This document shows, one piece after another, positions 45,165-57,575 of a DNA stretch of 64,000 bases. Source of the stretch: Halocafeteria seosinensis (Eukaryota > Sar > Bigyra > Bicosoecida); contig LVLI01000194.1 of assembly GCA_001687465.1 (NCBI GenBank), forward strand, positions 281,632-345,631. The letters are read 5' to 3'. The notes beneath the pieces were generated by a model that worked only from the letters and a program-made list of their open reading frames with translations, ran no database searches and was not told the origin of the DNA. How positions within the stretch are numbered: the stretch's first letter is position 1; the number at the start of each line of letters is the position of its first letter. The position numbers were made by a program, and so were the translations under genes.

Positions 45165-47997
45165 ATGAGCGTGGAGGTATCATCGGAGGATCAAGGCCTG
45201 GACCTGGAACCCATCCAATATGTACGTACCATTGAACTGTCGCTTGTTTGAGGCTATGTGTGTCCTTTTCATGCAAAAAAAATATATATACATAATGTGT
45301 ATATGTTTTCTTATGCTGCAGCTCTACTTGAAAGGCGGTGAATTATTGCATGGAATCCCTCAGGAGGACTCCAAAACTTCAGGACAGACACAGTTACAGT
45401 CCCAGACAGGCCATCATGGCCGTCAGACAGCCGCAAATAGTAATACTAGTATTACCTCAATATCTCAGCAATATAGGAGTCTCATCGCTGAGGTGGTCCA
45501 GCAGCTGGAGGACATGGGGGATGCTGAAGACGAGAATTCTGAACGAGCAACGAGGCATTGTGCATACTTGCAGGTGTCCTTGTCTGTATGGCATTTAATG
45601 GAGATCTTTATAATTCGACCAGCTGAAGAACGTTCTCGCCGACGCACAAAAGACCCGTCGACAGATGTTTTCACCACGATCAGATTCGCTGAATGGTTGA
45701 ACGAACTTTGCGTACCAACGGTAGATGAAACAGAAGTGAACGAGGTCCTTGTGAAGATCCGAAATGGTCAATACCCCCCGCCTGACATTTGGAGAAGTGT
45801 TGCACACTTGCTCTCGAATGCTCAGATAGTAGAAGCGGCGAATATCCTGAAAGCCAGCTCGTCGTTAATGTATTCTGAGAAGTTGCGCTCTGTAGTAGAC
45901 GTCCTGCAGAGATTTCCGCTGGTAAGCTCTACCGATATGCCCAGTCCCCCGCAGTACGAAGACAACTGGAGAGAGTGGTTCTTAGCTACTCGGGCACTAC
46001 GCCGGAGCATTACACCTGATATGTTTTACCAATTCAAAGTCTTAGAGCCGTTGTTTGATCTCTTTGACGGAGAAAATGTAGTTGATGCGCTCACGCGACT
46101 GAAGCTTATTGCAAGTAAGATGACACCGGCAATGAGCGAGGAACAATTTACAGAAGCTCCCAGCTCGGAGGACGCTGAAGTTGGTTGGATGAACGTTGCC
46201 ATATGCTCTTTATTTTTCAAGCAGCCCATTACCCAGGTATCGGTCAATTCCTTGGATAACTTGTTTTGGGAGTGCATTCATGCAACTGGCGCCGATCCGA
46301 ACGATTGGATCTTTCGATGCTTTTCCGGATGTCTTAGGGGCGAGGATACTGGACCTCTACGTATTTTGCTAGACGAGGAACAGCGTTGGGTCGTTGCCCA
46401 TCTCCTGGAGGTCCTTCACTGGCTAGGTTGCGCTCAAACACACAGGAAATTAGACCATCCTACCTGGGGAGCTCGCTTAAACCGTGGATTGCTGCTCGAT
46501 GTTGCGATTGATCTTCTTTCGATGCCTCATCGTACAAGACAACAAGAGGATGATACGGAATTGGGTGCAGAAGACGTCGAGTTAAGCCCGCTTTTGCGTG
46601 TGCCAGCACTGTACGCCAAGTATGTCAGCCGCGAAATGGGGGATATGTTGTACTTCCAACTTCTTCCGTCTAAACTGCCGTACTTAAGTGACGACGAGTG
46701 TCAGTTGCTACATGAGTTTCTGGTCCAGCACAACTTTGAAGGGGCCAAGGAACTGCTCGTTCATCTAAAATTGCGCAAGGCGTTTACATCACTTTATCGA
46801 AGACGGCTCGAGTCAACTCAAGGAAAATATAGTTACCACAGATGGATCGCAGATCCTGGCTTGACGATAGCACAATACGAGGAAATTTTGAGGTGGGGAA
46901 ATCTTTCGAATAAGCCATGGCTACTTGAACTTGGCCTACTGTTGTTCCAGTTTTGTTCTTATCTGGTTGAGAATTTATCTTCCTACAAGGCAGATGACAT
47001 ATGGTTTCTCGTAAATGCATTTAGGAACGTAGAAATTACTCGATCGGAAGAGACAGAAAAGCTAGAGAAGGCCCAGTGCCTGCTTTGGGCTACTGGCTTG
47101 ATTGCGTACATTAAAGAAACGAACGAGTACATACGAATCCGACAGTCGAGCAGGGGAGAAAATGAGACGGTCCCTGCCGATGAAGGCATCGAGGCCCAAC
47201 AAGCGCTAGTGAATAAGTTTTGTTTTGAGCTATGCTGTATATTACACGATGCATTCCTTGGAAGTGGAAGGAACGGAATCAAGAGTGGGTCTGCGGACGG
47301 AATCCCCGTTGGGCTGCCTTCTCTACCGGCTATTCGGAATGAGCTGTTCCCAACAATGGGTGCTCAAATAATGAGTAACGGCTCACATGGATATGCGCCA
47401 GTATCTCCGTTCCTCAGGAACTGCTTTAATTTCGATATTGCAATTAAACTCCTAGGCTTGGCTTGTGAATATGGTGCATTTAATCCCCGTAATTGTGTTT
47501 GCACCGCTCACCTAGTATCGGGATTCCTCAACATTTTGCAACAGCTCAAACTTAGAGTTTCTGGTTTACAGCCGTCAATGAAGTTGCAAATTGAAGAAAT
47601 CCAGGATGTCCTACGAAAATACTATCCCTATGCCGTGCTGCATGAGACCGGAAACAAGCAGGGTATGACGAACCCCTTTGAAGTGGTACAGCTTGCAGCT
47701 GCGGATGCGCCTGAATCTCCCAGCCAGACTCAACCCTCACATACTCCGCACCGAGCAGTACCAGTCACATCCTCTCGATTTACTCGGACTCCTTCGTCCG
47801 CAGCTACAAGGGGGATAGCAACTAGTAAGAGACCTCCCGCCGCTGGTCCGGACGACACCCTCCCAAGCCCTCCAGCGTTTGCCGCTACGCCAGAACGGCA
47901 GTCCACTTCTGTTTCGAAAGATCGCGGAACATTGACTGAACAACTAAATCGACTACAAACACCCCCTTCTTTGTTTTCAAGAGGATACATGTCCTGA
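45165..47997 (+). CDS. NUP85: Nucleoporin Nup85
   Basis: Two exons, 45165-45221 and 45322-47997, joined by a 100-nt intron, give 910 residues. The second exon carries the ancestral coatomer element-like helical fold of Nup85: LSVWHLMEIFIIRPAEERSR, FAEWLNELCVP, PDIWRSVAHLLSNAQIVEAA, NWREWF, the segment EQRWVVAHLLEVLHWLGC, and YLSDDECQLLHEFLVQHNFEG. This order and spacing fit Nup85 of the Y complex, which binds Sec13/Nup43 and the hub. The C-terminal 120 residues are Ser/Thr/Pro-rich and disordered, longer than in animals. The assignment is by pattern and is supported by nothing else in the window except that NUP133, another Y-complex subunit, lies nearby. The stop lies 25 bp from a convergent gene. 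Confidence 0.8.
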
Positions 47998-48022
47998 GGA
48001 AGAGCTTCCTCACACCCGGCGG

Positions 48023-49027
48023 TTATTCCTCCATGTCTTGGATAATGGGCTGGAGTACTTCCCTGAACAGTTGCTCAGGGCTCTCCACATGTATCCAATG
48101 TCCGGAGTCAACAATATGAAACCAACTCTGTCCATCCACGACGTCTGCAAAATTATCATCCGGAGCTGTAAGTCCCAAACGCGATATAACTGACGGATTT
48201 GACGCATATCGGGAGGCTGAGATTAGATCCTGGCGAACCTGATCGTCGTACCAGCGACTACTTCGACTGGCCATGACAAGGTTCAGACACGTAGACGCCG
48301 GAGGATTGCAGATGATACCCCACTTGTTGCTTCGCATATGAGATTCGTATAGCTCCTTGACTGTAGTGATATCAAACACCCATTCGAATGTGCCTTTTCG
48401 TTGATCATTTTTGATGTTAGTTGTCATCCAATTGGCAACCTCCCGACTGAATCCACGCTTCAAGCACTTTCGGACTACAGCGTCTCTGCTCTGCAAGGGG
48501 TACTCTATATTCTCCACGAAATCAACTATTTTTAATACACTATCTTGGTCGTTGTCGTTGGCCCGCTGGTCCCATGTCCCCGGCACAGTATCCAGGGCGA
48601 ACGCCGCTAAGCGGTTCCCGGTTCGGAAGCTATCGTCTCCTGGTTGACTGAGCTCGTTTCGCAGCTGCTCTACAATCGAGAGGACGACTTTCCCTCCCAG
48701 AGAATGCCCAATCAACGCGGCGGGAGAAGATGCTACCTCCTCGAACAGCTCGATCACTTGTGAAGCTGCTGATTCCACCGTCACGGGTTTACGATGTACA
48801 GGATGAGATTCTCCATGCCCAGGTAAGTCCACTAAGACAAACTGCCAGTCGGGCAAGCGCTTGCTCCACTGCCGCGCCAGCGTCAGCCAATTTCGACTAC
48901 TCCCTAGAAGACCATGAATGACGTACGCCGTCTTCAGATGGGGACTTAACGTGTCCAAGTACTGAACAGTAGGTGAATGTGAGCTGGAATTGGGTGCTGC
49001 ACGAACAATGCGGCGAGCCAATGACAT
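48023..49027 (-). CDS. Alpha/beta-hydrolase, ABHD11-like
   Basis: A single exon of 334 residues if the Met at 49027 (MSLARRIVRAA, like a mitochondrial presequence) is used; the frame extends to an ATG at 49093. Alpha/beta-hydrolase landmarks: oxyanion-hole HGLLGSSRNW, FVLVDLPGHGES, nucleophile elbow GHSLGGK, and the catalytic His in VDSGHWIHVESPE. The acid is probably the Asp near ALDTVPG or a later one. ABHD11-type enzymes are mitochondrial serine hydrolases. The substrate is unknown. The 3' end overlaps the convergent NUP85 terminator region (25 bp between stops). Confidence 0.85.
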   Translation of the reverse strand: MSLARRIVRAAPNSSSHSPTVQYLDTLSPHLKTAYVIHGLLGSSRNWLTLARQWSKRLPDWQFVLVDLPGHGESHPVHRKPVTVESAASQVIELFEEVASSPAALIGHSLGGKVVLSIVEQLRNELSQPGDDSFRTGNRLAAFALDTVPGTWDQRANDNDQDSVLKIVDFVENIEYPLQSRDAVVRKCLKRGFSREVANWMTTNIKNDQRKGTFEWVFDITTVKELYESHMRSNKWGIICNPPASTCLNLVMASRSSRWYDDQVRQDLISASRYASNPSVISRLGLTAPDDNFADVVDGQSWFHIVDSGHWIHVESPEQLFREVLQPIIQDMEE

Positions 49028-49093
49028 GTTATATTGTGACTTGTCTTCCTTGACGATTATTACGAATGCCGCATAATGCTGGTACACTGACAA

Positions 49094-49878
49094 TTCTGGC
49101 TGAATGGGGCACTGTTAGTTGCCCAGTTGGTACCCCGGTAATGCCAACTTCTCGAAGATGTTCACAACGAAGTGGTAAAGTATACCATCCAACTTGCGCA
49201 TGATGTACTATACAGAATGAGAATTCCTTCGGAAACAGTGTGACAGTTGCGGGGCTAGTATCATTGATCATTTGATTCATTTCTCGACGACTGTACAAAG
49301 TTGTACAGAATTCAAAAATGTGGAAGAGTCAACGCGCTGCATGATGTGCAAACACCGGAAACTAACGGAACGTATCTCCTGGTACTCACCAAAAAGCACC
49401 TGCCATGTGTAAGCGTGTGTTCAATGCCCTTACTGACCCGCAACTCAGGTGTCATGGAAGCACTCTGACAGTGCTTCATGCTGTATCAACAATCATCCAG
49501 CATAAAAACTCATGCCCCTGAATATCACCCTTGCAGACTGCAAACATTTACGTCATTGAGTGAATGTGTTAGGGCATGAAAGTTTTCGTTATGTCTCCAC
49601 AGATGATCCTTGTAGACTGCAAATATTTGCGTCATTGAGTAAACGTGTTAGGGCATGAAAGTTTTCGTTTGGCTCCACAGATGATCAGAACTATAAGGGA
49701 CTCGCAAACAGTGTACCTCCGTGCCATACCGCTTACTTGGAGTGCGAATATATCGTGAAACGCCACTGCCCGACAAGATCAAAAGATCAGAGTCGAGACC
49801 GGAACCTATTTGATTGGGAATTTCTCTATATGTTCGCTTCTGCCGCCGAATCAAACCGGTGTCACTGGTCGATTCTCT
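49094..49878. other. Intergenic region with tandem duplication
   Basis: No supported gene. It contains the palindrome CTGTACAA-AG-TTGTACAG (49291-49308) and a tandem duplication of a 79-bp unit (separate entry). Confidence 0.5.
49531..49686. repeat. Tandem duplication of a 77-79 bp unit
   Basis: Unit 1 (49531-49609) and unit 2 (49610-49686) share TGCAAA/CATTTACGTCATTGAGT and TGTTAGGGCATGAAAGTTT; they differ by a few substitutions and a 2-bp deletion. It is intergenic, upstream of the SpoU methyltransferase terminator. Confidence 0.88.
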
Positions 49879-50658
49879 CTACTCTACCTCCGAGAAGAGA
49901 TCAGTGTTGGCCATGATATCGTCTACGGATTCTTCCGCTTCATGTTTCTTTTGCCTCTGTTGCTGTTTTCTGCGGTCTTTTTCACTGCGTTTCGTAAAGT
50001 CGTACCGGATCTGTTGTCGAGGATATTTTTCAGTCTCTAGATTCTTGGGAGCTTCCGTGAAATTCGCCCACTTCGAAAACTCGTACAAGATGACAGTTCC
50101 AGCCATTGCTACATTCAAGCTTTCAATTCCCAATGAATACTGCGGTATATAAACGAAATAATCGCAAATTGCTTTGGCCGTATCAGACATTCCAGAGCCT
50201 TCATTTCCGAGAACAAAAGCGCAAGGACCATGGAATGGAGCATGTGTAATGGGCTTCGCATTGGCTACGATTTCCACTCCGACGATGGAGGTTCCTTTGC
50301 CATGGAGGTACTCTTGGACTTCTGGGCAGGATCGGAAATCGGTATTGATCCTCAAGAAATGCTTTGTTCTGCCGCAGTCAACGAAAATAGGCATAAAACA
50401 TGGAAAAGACATGTCGCTTGGCTTCCCGTCTTACCCTTGATCCCCAAACATTCTTAAATTAGGACATCCGACAATGATTAATTCCGTAGCTCCAAAGGCA
50501 ACAGCGGACCGTACTAACATTCCGATGTTATTCTTCTTGCTCTGATTGTATATCACAAGGTAGCATTCGGGTTTACCCTCCGTACATGGATTCCCAGGTA
50601 CATCGCCGGTCGCTACCGTCGCAGTCGCCTCGAATTCCTCTTCCATGTTGGCTGCCAT
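49879..50658 (-). CDS. SpoU/TrmH-family RNA 2'-O-methyltransferase
   Basis: Exons 50658-50435 and 50368-49879 give 237 residues. Motifs of the SPOUT fold: NNIGMLVRSAVAFGATELI at the N-terminus, FVLGNEGSGMS (motif II) and YIPQYSLGIESLNVAMAG (motif III). These bind S-adenosylmethionine and form the trefoil knot. A basic, Gln/Lys-rich tail (TKRSEKDRRKQQQRQKK) follows, which may contact RNA. The family 2'-O-methylates tRNA or rRNA. The first exon has MAANMEEEFEATATVA; the splice junction restores FGDQGTKHFLRIN. The specific substrate cannot be told. Confidence 0.9.
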
Positions 50659-51320
50659 TTCCGCTTTCCCTCCGGACCGCCCCTTTCACAAGCAGTTCCT
50701 ACTTAAGTTGCCGGCCTCAAATCCAATGCAAGGGTCATCAATGCACCTGTACTATCAGTGAATATCCCCGTGAGTCAATTTCCACCACCCTTGTGAACAT
50801 GGTTTCCGCATCTTGAGGTTTGGGGCCGAACGCGCTCAGCGGTTTACGTGGCCGTTTGCCCCTCGGCCAGCCCGAGAAAGCGCCCCTGGCTCAGCGCACC
50901 ATGGACTTTATGCTACCAGTTTTGAGTATTGTTGGACAACATTTTACGAGTGATACCGGAAGAGTTAACCTAATAGGACTACGGCCTCTTGCTAGGATAC
51001 CAGGACTTGTGGAATTAGGAAATTGACAACCTAATTCCTTCACTGAAGTACACCAAGCCACACTGGATACTTCGACTTTATATTTTTAATCGTGGGACGG
51101 ATATTTAGACCATATTGGTATAGCATTGAAAAGTAAGTAGAAAGGGGTCTTTAGAGGATCCTGCGATCATTTGCAGCTCAATCGTGGAAGTCGACGTATA
51201 CAGAAAAAAGGAAAACTGGCTACTTTTTGATTTGAGAGATACGCCTGACTGAATCCCTGTAACAACTATGGAGTCAAGCCTCGATAGATTGAGAATGAAA
51301 GCTAGGAACTGAAGAGCATA
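50659..51320. other. Intergenic region, divergent promoter
   Basis: About 660 bp between the SpoU gene start (-) and the large EGF gene start (+). No supported gene, repeat or RNA. Confidence 0.45.
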
Positions 51321-54300
51321 ATGACGGTTCCTCTATCTTTACAACTGGCCCTTCTCGTATTCCTAGGATTTCCGCTGGTTCATGCAGACTTGGAGTCGGG
51401 TACGTGGCGTATACAACATATTTATCCTAGCAATCCAATAAAACCTATCTTAAACATCTGCAGGAAGGGCTTTTAGCTTCCGCCGACTTGCCGCCCCGAC
51501 GATAACTCTTGATACGGCGTCGGTTACATGGACGGAGGGTGAGTTTCAAGCTGCCACCACGCCAATCGGACTGTTTCCCAATGTAGCCTTCAATGATGAT
51601 GGGAATATCGAAAGGTTGACAGTTACACTGGACAATAAGCAAGCTGATGACGCGTTGTCGGTGAGTGATCCAGCTTCCTTTGCAAATAACGATTTCACAA
51701 TCACCGACAACGGCGGCACCATCGTCATCGAGCTCATAGCAACGGGAACTCAGACAGAGTACGCAGCATTCGCCCAAAACATTTTCTATGACAACAGCAA
51801 TACAGCAACCCCAGATCTGCAAAATCGACAAGTCACCATCGTTATAGAAGATGACGCAAACGAAACATCCTCTACAGAAACAGTCATAGTAGCGATGATT
51901 GGATTTAATGATGTGCCAGTCAACTCGTTTACAGATGGGAGTGAGGCTGCCATTGATTGGACGGAAAATGTCGTAGACTCCGGCGGCAATACGGCTGTTC
52001 AAGTATTTGGACCTAGTTTGGAATTTACCGATCCCGATGACACGACATTGTCAAGTATGACGATTACACTGACGAATCCTCAGACGGATGATTTCCTTGA
52101 GATTGATTTTACCTCGACGGTGTTTACGTCGGGGGACTGCTCATTCACCGGTGGTGATGCAGTAGCGACCAGCTTTCATGAGATGACCTGTGGTGTATCG
52201 AGTAACACACTAGATGAATATGAAGCAGTTGCTCGAGCGGTGAAATTCAATAACGCAGATGATGGAGATCCGACGTTATCCCCGGATCGTGTGGTGGGAG
52301 TACGCATAACCGACGAGAGTCGAGGTCTTAAAGATAACAGTGATGACAAACAGTCAGTATCGAGTCTGGATGTCACAATAACGATGATTGGGTTTAATGA
52401 TGTACCGGTTGTGGAGCTATCTTTGGGTGACGCTGATGTGGAATGGAACGAATCCCCTTTTGAGGATGGTTCGAACGTTGCTGTGCAAGTATTTGGGATG
52501 TCTCTGAGCCTGGAGGATCCGGATGATTCCGTTTACTCAAGCATGACAATAACCCTTCTTGATCCGAAGGATGATGATTTCCTGGTTCTTGATACTGACT
52601 CAATTGACCAGTCGGAAGGGTTTGACTATACGGGGAATGGTGGAGTTGCTGAGAACTTCTTGACTGTTGTGTTCTCCGACGATACTGTTTTGAGGTCTGG
52701 CTATCGCCAGATTGCCAGGGCCGTGTTCTTTAACAATGCAAACTTCGCGAAGCCGATCATCTCCTCTACCCGCACTGTTCGGATCACCGCATGTGACAAT
52801 GCGCTTGACGGCAACCCCAACTTTAGCATTAAATGCTCGAGTAGCATTGATGTGTCAGTTGGTTTGAATGCTTTTAACGACAAACCCATAATATCTGGCT
52901 TGGACACTTTCGTTACATTCACTGAGGTTGCCCCGGAGGATGATGGTGACAATGCAGTCGCTCTTTTCAGTAGTATTGATATCACTGACGTGGACGATAT
53001 CAGAATGTCCTCCGCTTTTGTTACCTTTGTGGATAACTTTGATATCAGTTCGCCTACGCTGGTTGCTGATGAAGACCGCTTCGTCACTGTCACGGGAGAC
53101 ACATTCTTTTCTTTTGCGGATGACGAGAATGTCAAGGTCGCAATAGACAATGACGGCGGAGAGGTCTCGATTGAGGGATGTATCGGTACTGATGAAGGAA
53201 GTTGCGTCACAGGAGCTGTATTGACCGAGCACATGATCACAGTCTTGCAAAATTTACAATACAAAAACGTTAACGAAAAATACCCAAGGCCAGATAGAAG
53301 GCAGGTGGAGGTTACCGTAACCGACGCTAGATCCCAAGGTGATACCGTGGGACAAGCGGTCTCAGACGGTACTAGCACGCAAATCCGCGTCCTCCAAACA
53401 AATGATTTCCCTGTAGTGGATATAGACTCGTATGAAGAACATAGGGTAACTCCTGAGGACAGCGATTTCCTGTTCACAGACTTTGGCGTTTCGGACATTG
53501 ATAACGATGAGTTTGCTTCACCTAGAGAGGACGAAATTGGGGAAATCGCCTTTAGTTTGGATGATGGCTTTGTTTTGAGTGAAGGGCAAGTAGTTTTTGA
53601 CGAATTATCTTGTCAAGGAATCAGCTATAGCTGTGTATTTGATAAATCGTTTGAGGGAACGCACGGTCTTCTCACCATTGCACCGACATCTGGCGATTCT
53701 ATTACTCAAACCCAAGCCGAAGAGGCCCTTAATTCCGTTCGATTCTCGCAATCACCTGTACAAAGCGTGCACAAGTACGGATATCGAACCTTCTCGGTGG
53801 TTGGCACAGACGTCGACGAGACCCAACTAGATACGTTTGGAGCAGAGGATCGGCAAGTGCTCAAGTCTGACAAGGTGACACTCCAGGTAGAGCTTGTTCC
53901 TGTAAATCATGCCCCCTTTTTTGTGTTTAACAACACCTATTCGGAGCATCCTGGATTGTCAGATAATGAACTCTGGAATACAACCGTTTATTTGCAGGGG
54001 AAGGATGATGCAAGGCTTGATGATACTACTCGCTGGGGAATTCTAGAGCACCCCTCTCCAGGAGACTATGTTCGAATCATCGACCTGGAGACCCATGTAT
54101 CCCTTACGGATGTAAAAGCTGAGATAACTGCGGATGATAACGACAACTACTTAGAGTTTACAGAGACGTGGGGGCTTAATTACAGTGAGGTAATGCAGCC
54201 CTACTTTCCTGTAGAGAATGTCAATTTCGATGAGAAAAAGGACAAACAATGGTTTTACGTTCTTGGGGACGATCCAACGTTTGAGATTCGTGATCCACTT

Positions 54301-57300
54301 GTCCCGCACATTCAAGTCAAAGAGTTTCCCGAGGAAAACCTTGCTGTAGTTGACACTAGGTTCAGAAAAATTTCTCTTCAAGTCTGCGATCGCGCACGAG
54401 AGAGCTTCACCCCCACGGAAATCGATGATCAGCCGTGGTTAGAGACCTTGTGTGATACACTGAACGTTTCGGTGAGGATTATAGACCGAAATGACCGGCC
54501 ACGTATAGTCGTGTCTGCGTTGGAAAATCCTCTGGAATCCGTCCATCTCTTCATACCGTTCGCAGAGTCCTTAGCGTCTGTGGATCCTCTTGCAGATAAC
54601 CGAGACGGAACACGCCACAACTTCGAACAGTTGGGCATGAGCGTTAGTGAAGAAGGGAGGTTGCAGATTGATTCAGCTAATATAAGCATCTATTACAGAG
54701 CGAGAGAAGGGGAAAAAGATCCGGATAAATTTCCATGGCTCGAAGCGGATGACTTCGCAGTTTCGAGCAAGACTAGTCGCACATATAGAAAGATAGACAT
54801 GTTCTATGGAAAAAAGAACAGGATTCCGCTCGACTTCAACGAGATAATAGACGATCCTGATTCGGATCCTGATCAAGGGCACTCAATACGCTGGGTGTAC
54901 AAAGGCTTTGAACGGTTAGATGTTGAAACTGGTGAGGTAGTAGGCAATATTCGGTTGCATGATGACCCTGACAATATAGTCATTAAACCGGGACTTAAGT
55001 TTGCTACGACCCTAGACGGTATATTTGCGGAAAACGACCCGCTTCTATTCATCAAAACGGGCACCGTCGGCGGCACGTTTGATAAGAAATACGAACTGAG
55101 GGGTTCCCCTAACTACAAGTGGGAGGGTTGGCAAACTGGAGATCCTGTCTTCAAGAACCGGGAAGTGAATTTCAGTGATTACCGGAGTCCGGAGAAAGTA
55201 ACGTTGGTGTTCAATTTAGTAATAGAGGATACTGCGTGGTGGAACGGGACGCATACGATTGTCGGGAAGAAGTTTAATGTACCTGAGTCAAGGGCGGATG
55301 ATGACGAAGTACCAGGTATTTCGGATGACGAATTGGACCCACTGAGGCCGTTTTTCTTTCCCGAAGGGAGTACCACAACTATATTCGAGTACAAAATTGA
55401 CATTGAAATCACAGGCTGTGCAAATCCTGTGGCAAAATGGCAAGAGTGTGAGCTGGGCCCTGATTCAGAATTCAGCATTTCCGATGTGTATGCTGACGCT
55501 GACAATCTGAGAGCTTATCGGCGCTGCACAAACGCTAAAGGAAGAATTGAAGAAGCACCGTTTGCCAATCCGAGGGGAAATTACAATCCGTTCGTGACTT
55601 ATCCTCAAAGGGTGTGCACATACACACCGAGGGTTTTGCAACTCGATGAACAGTTTCAATTGTCGGTGGGATCTTCGAAAGATCCAGTTGCCGAAGCCGA
55701 TAGAATTGAAAGCCTGCTTGTAGGAAATGACACCGCTGATGAGGGCGAGATTGAAAGCTTTCGCGGCTCTGCATCTATTGTAGTTCCTGCAGGAGCACTA
55801 AAGCAGAGTGTACCGATCGAATCCTCCGAGAGCTCGATTGAGTTGCAACCTCCTCAAGAGGGAGATGTAGTAGCACAAGATGTTTCCGTTCAGTTAGGTC
55901 CTGCAGGCCTCACGTTTGACGAACTGATTGAGGTAGAGATTTTCGTAGGCCTCGAATTGGACGAAAACAAGTATTATAGCATGTATGTTGCCTCTTTGGT
56001 CGATCCAACGAATCCGGCAAGCGGATATGGTCCACTGGTACCTGTAATCAACAGCCAATACTTCCGGGCCGTTGGACTTGTCCGCGGATTCATTGATCAT
56101 TTTAGTATTGTGTCTGCCGTACTGAAACAGACTCCTAGCACTCTATTTAATTTTGCAGCCGACCCAGCAGCTGGAGGCTGCCCCAACGCCTGTCAAGGCC
56201 ATGGCAACTGTATTAGCGATTCGCTATGCTCATGTTACCCGCATTGGCAAGGCTTTGACTGCGGCGCTCGAATATGTCCTTCAGGGCCGAGCTGGTGTGC
56301 TACATCCGTCACTGTGCGCCCCTCGGAGGAATGCTCGGGAGCTGGTGAATGTGACAGAGAAAGCGGAACCTGTATTTGTCATGATGGATTCGAAGGAGCA
56401 GCTTGTGATCGGATTTCATGTTCCAAAGACTGTTCAGGTCATGGCGTATGTCGGACTCTGGAGGAGCTACCGGAAGTTAAAAGTGGTGGTTATTCGCTGT
56501 GGGACGCTGACCGCATACAGCGATGTATCTGTGATCCAGGATATACAGGAACTGACTGTTCTGCTCGAACGTGCCCTCACGGTGATGATCCTGACACACA
56601 TTGTGACGAAGGAAAGCAAATCCAACGACTGACGCTTACAAGGAAAGCATTGGTAGGAACAAGCAATCACGCCGATTTCGACCAGCTAGCACTCCGTTTC
56701 GTGGATAGCGATAGGGAACTATACTTAACTCCACGAATTGAGCAAATATCTCAGAGCGGCGCCGATGATCGGGTGGACGTTGCACTCACTTCCCTTCCCA
56801 ACTTTGCCATACAAGATGTGGGAGTAGATTTTACGTCGACCACGACGATGGGAACCTCAGAGGAATTAAAATTCGATATTCAATTTAACGACAAGTTTAG
56901 TAGTGGCGCTCAGTCTCTAATACTGTGTCCATTGGAAATGACCGGCTGCTACGAACCGGGGTGTAGGCCTCGATGGAGGCAGCCCGCAGCTGTTCAAACA
57001 TCAGGAACTTCGATTACTGAAGTTTCAACGATTTCCAAGTTAAGGAGAAACGAGGACCCTGCTGATGCAGCGGATCCTCATGTGACCGTTGAGATAGAAT
57101 GTTTATCTCAGACGCAAAGACATGTTTATCGGTGGAGGGAATCGTTCCCTGGAACCACGGGTACCTGGTCCGAAGAGATCCCCGTACCCTTTGGCGGGGC
57201 TTCCCAGAGTGTAGAGGTTGGAAACTTTGGACTTGTTGTGGACTTCCTCGAAAAGGATGGTACATGCGCAGTCGGAACTCAAACCATCGAATGGGCCGTC

Positions 57301-57456
57301 TGGGACTGTAAAGTCGAGGAACATCAGGCTCCGGGGACAGATACGGAAAATCTGGAGTGTAGTAACCGAGGCACATGTAATAGAGAGCGTGGAATGTGCA
57401 TTTGCGCTAGAGGGTATAAGGGCCTTGCTTGCGAAGAAAGAACTACCTTGAGGTAG
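51321..57456 (+). CDS. Giant secreted cadherin-like/EGF repeat protein
   Basis: Two exons, 51321-51399 and 51464-57456, give 2023 residues. Residues 1-23 are a signal peptide (MTVPLSLQLALLVFLGFPLV). The next 1500 residues contain at least six beta-sandwich repeats of about 100-150 residues with cadherin-like spacing; each begins near (G/V/T)xNDxP (GFNDVPV, GFNDVPVV, AFNDKPI, QTNDFPV, VNHAPF, RNDRPR) and contains an acidic DPDD or DIDD loop that could bind calcium. From about residue 1592 a cysteine-rich EGF-like array follows: CPNACQGHGNC, CSGAGECDRESGTCICHDGF, CSGHGVC, RTCPHGDDPDTHC, and at the end CSNRGTCNRERGMCICARGY. The CPHGDDPDT signature is of heterokont type. There is no transmembrane segment near the stop, so it is probably a secreted or wall/surface protein. 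Function unknown. Confidence 0.85.
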
Positions 57457-57575
57457 ATAGGCATCGCAGAGAGTAATTGCTAACTCCTTAAAGGTGGTAC
57501 TACTGGACCGGTCCTGCGTCTTTTGGACCCATTGTCTGGGAACCATCAAAGTGTGCTATAAAGCATTAACCATAG

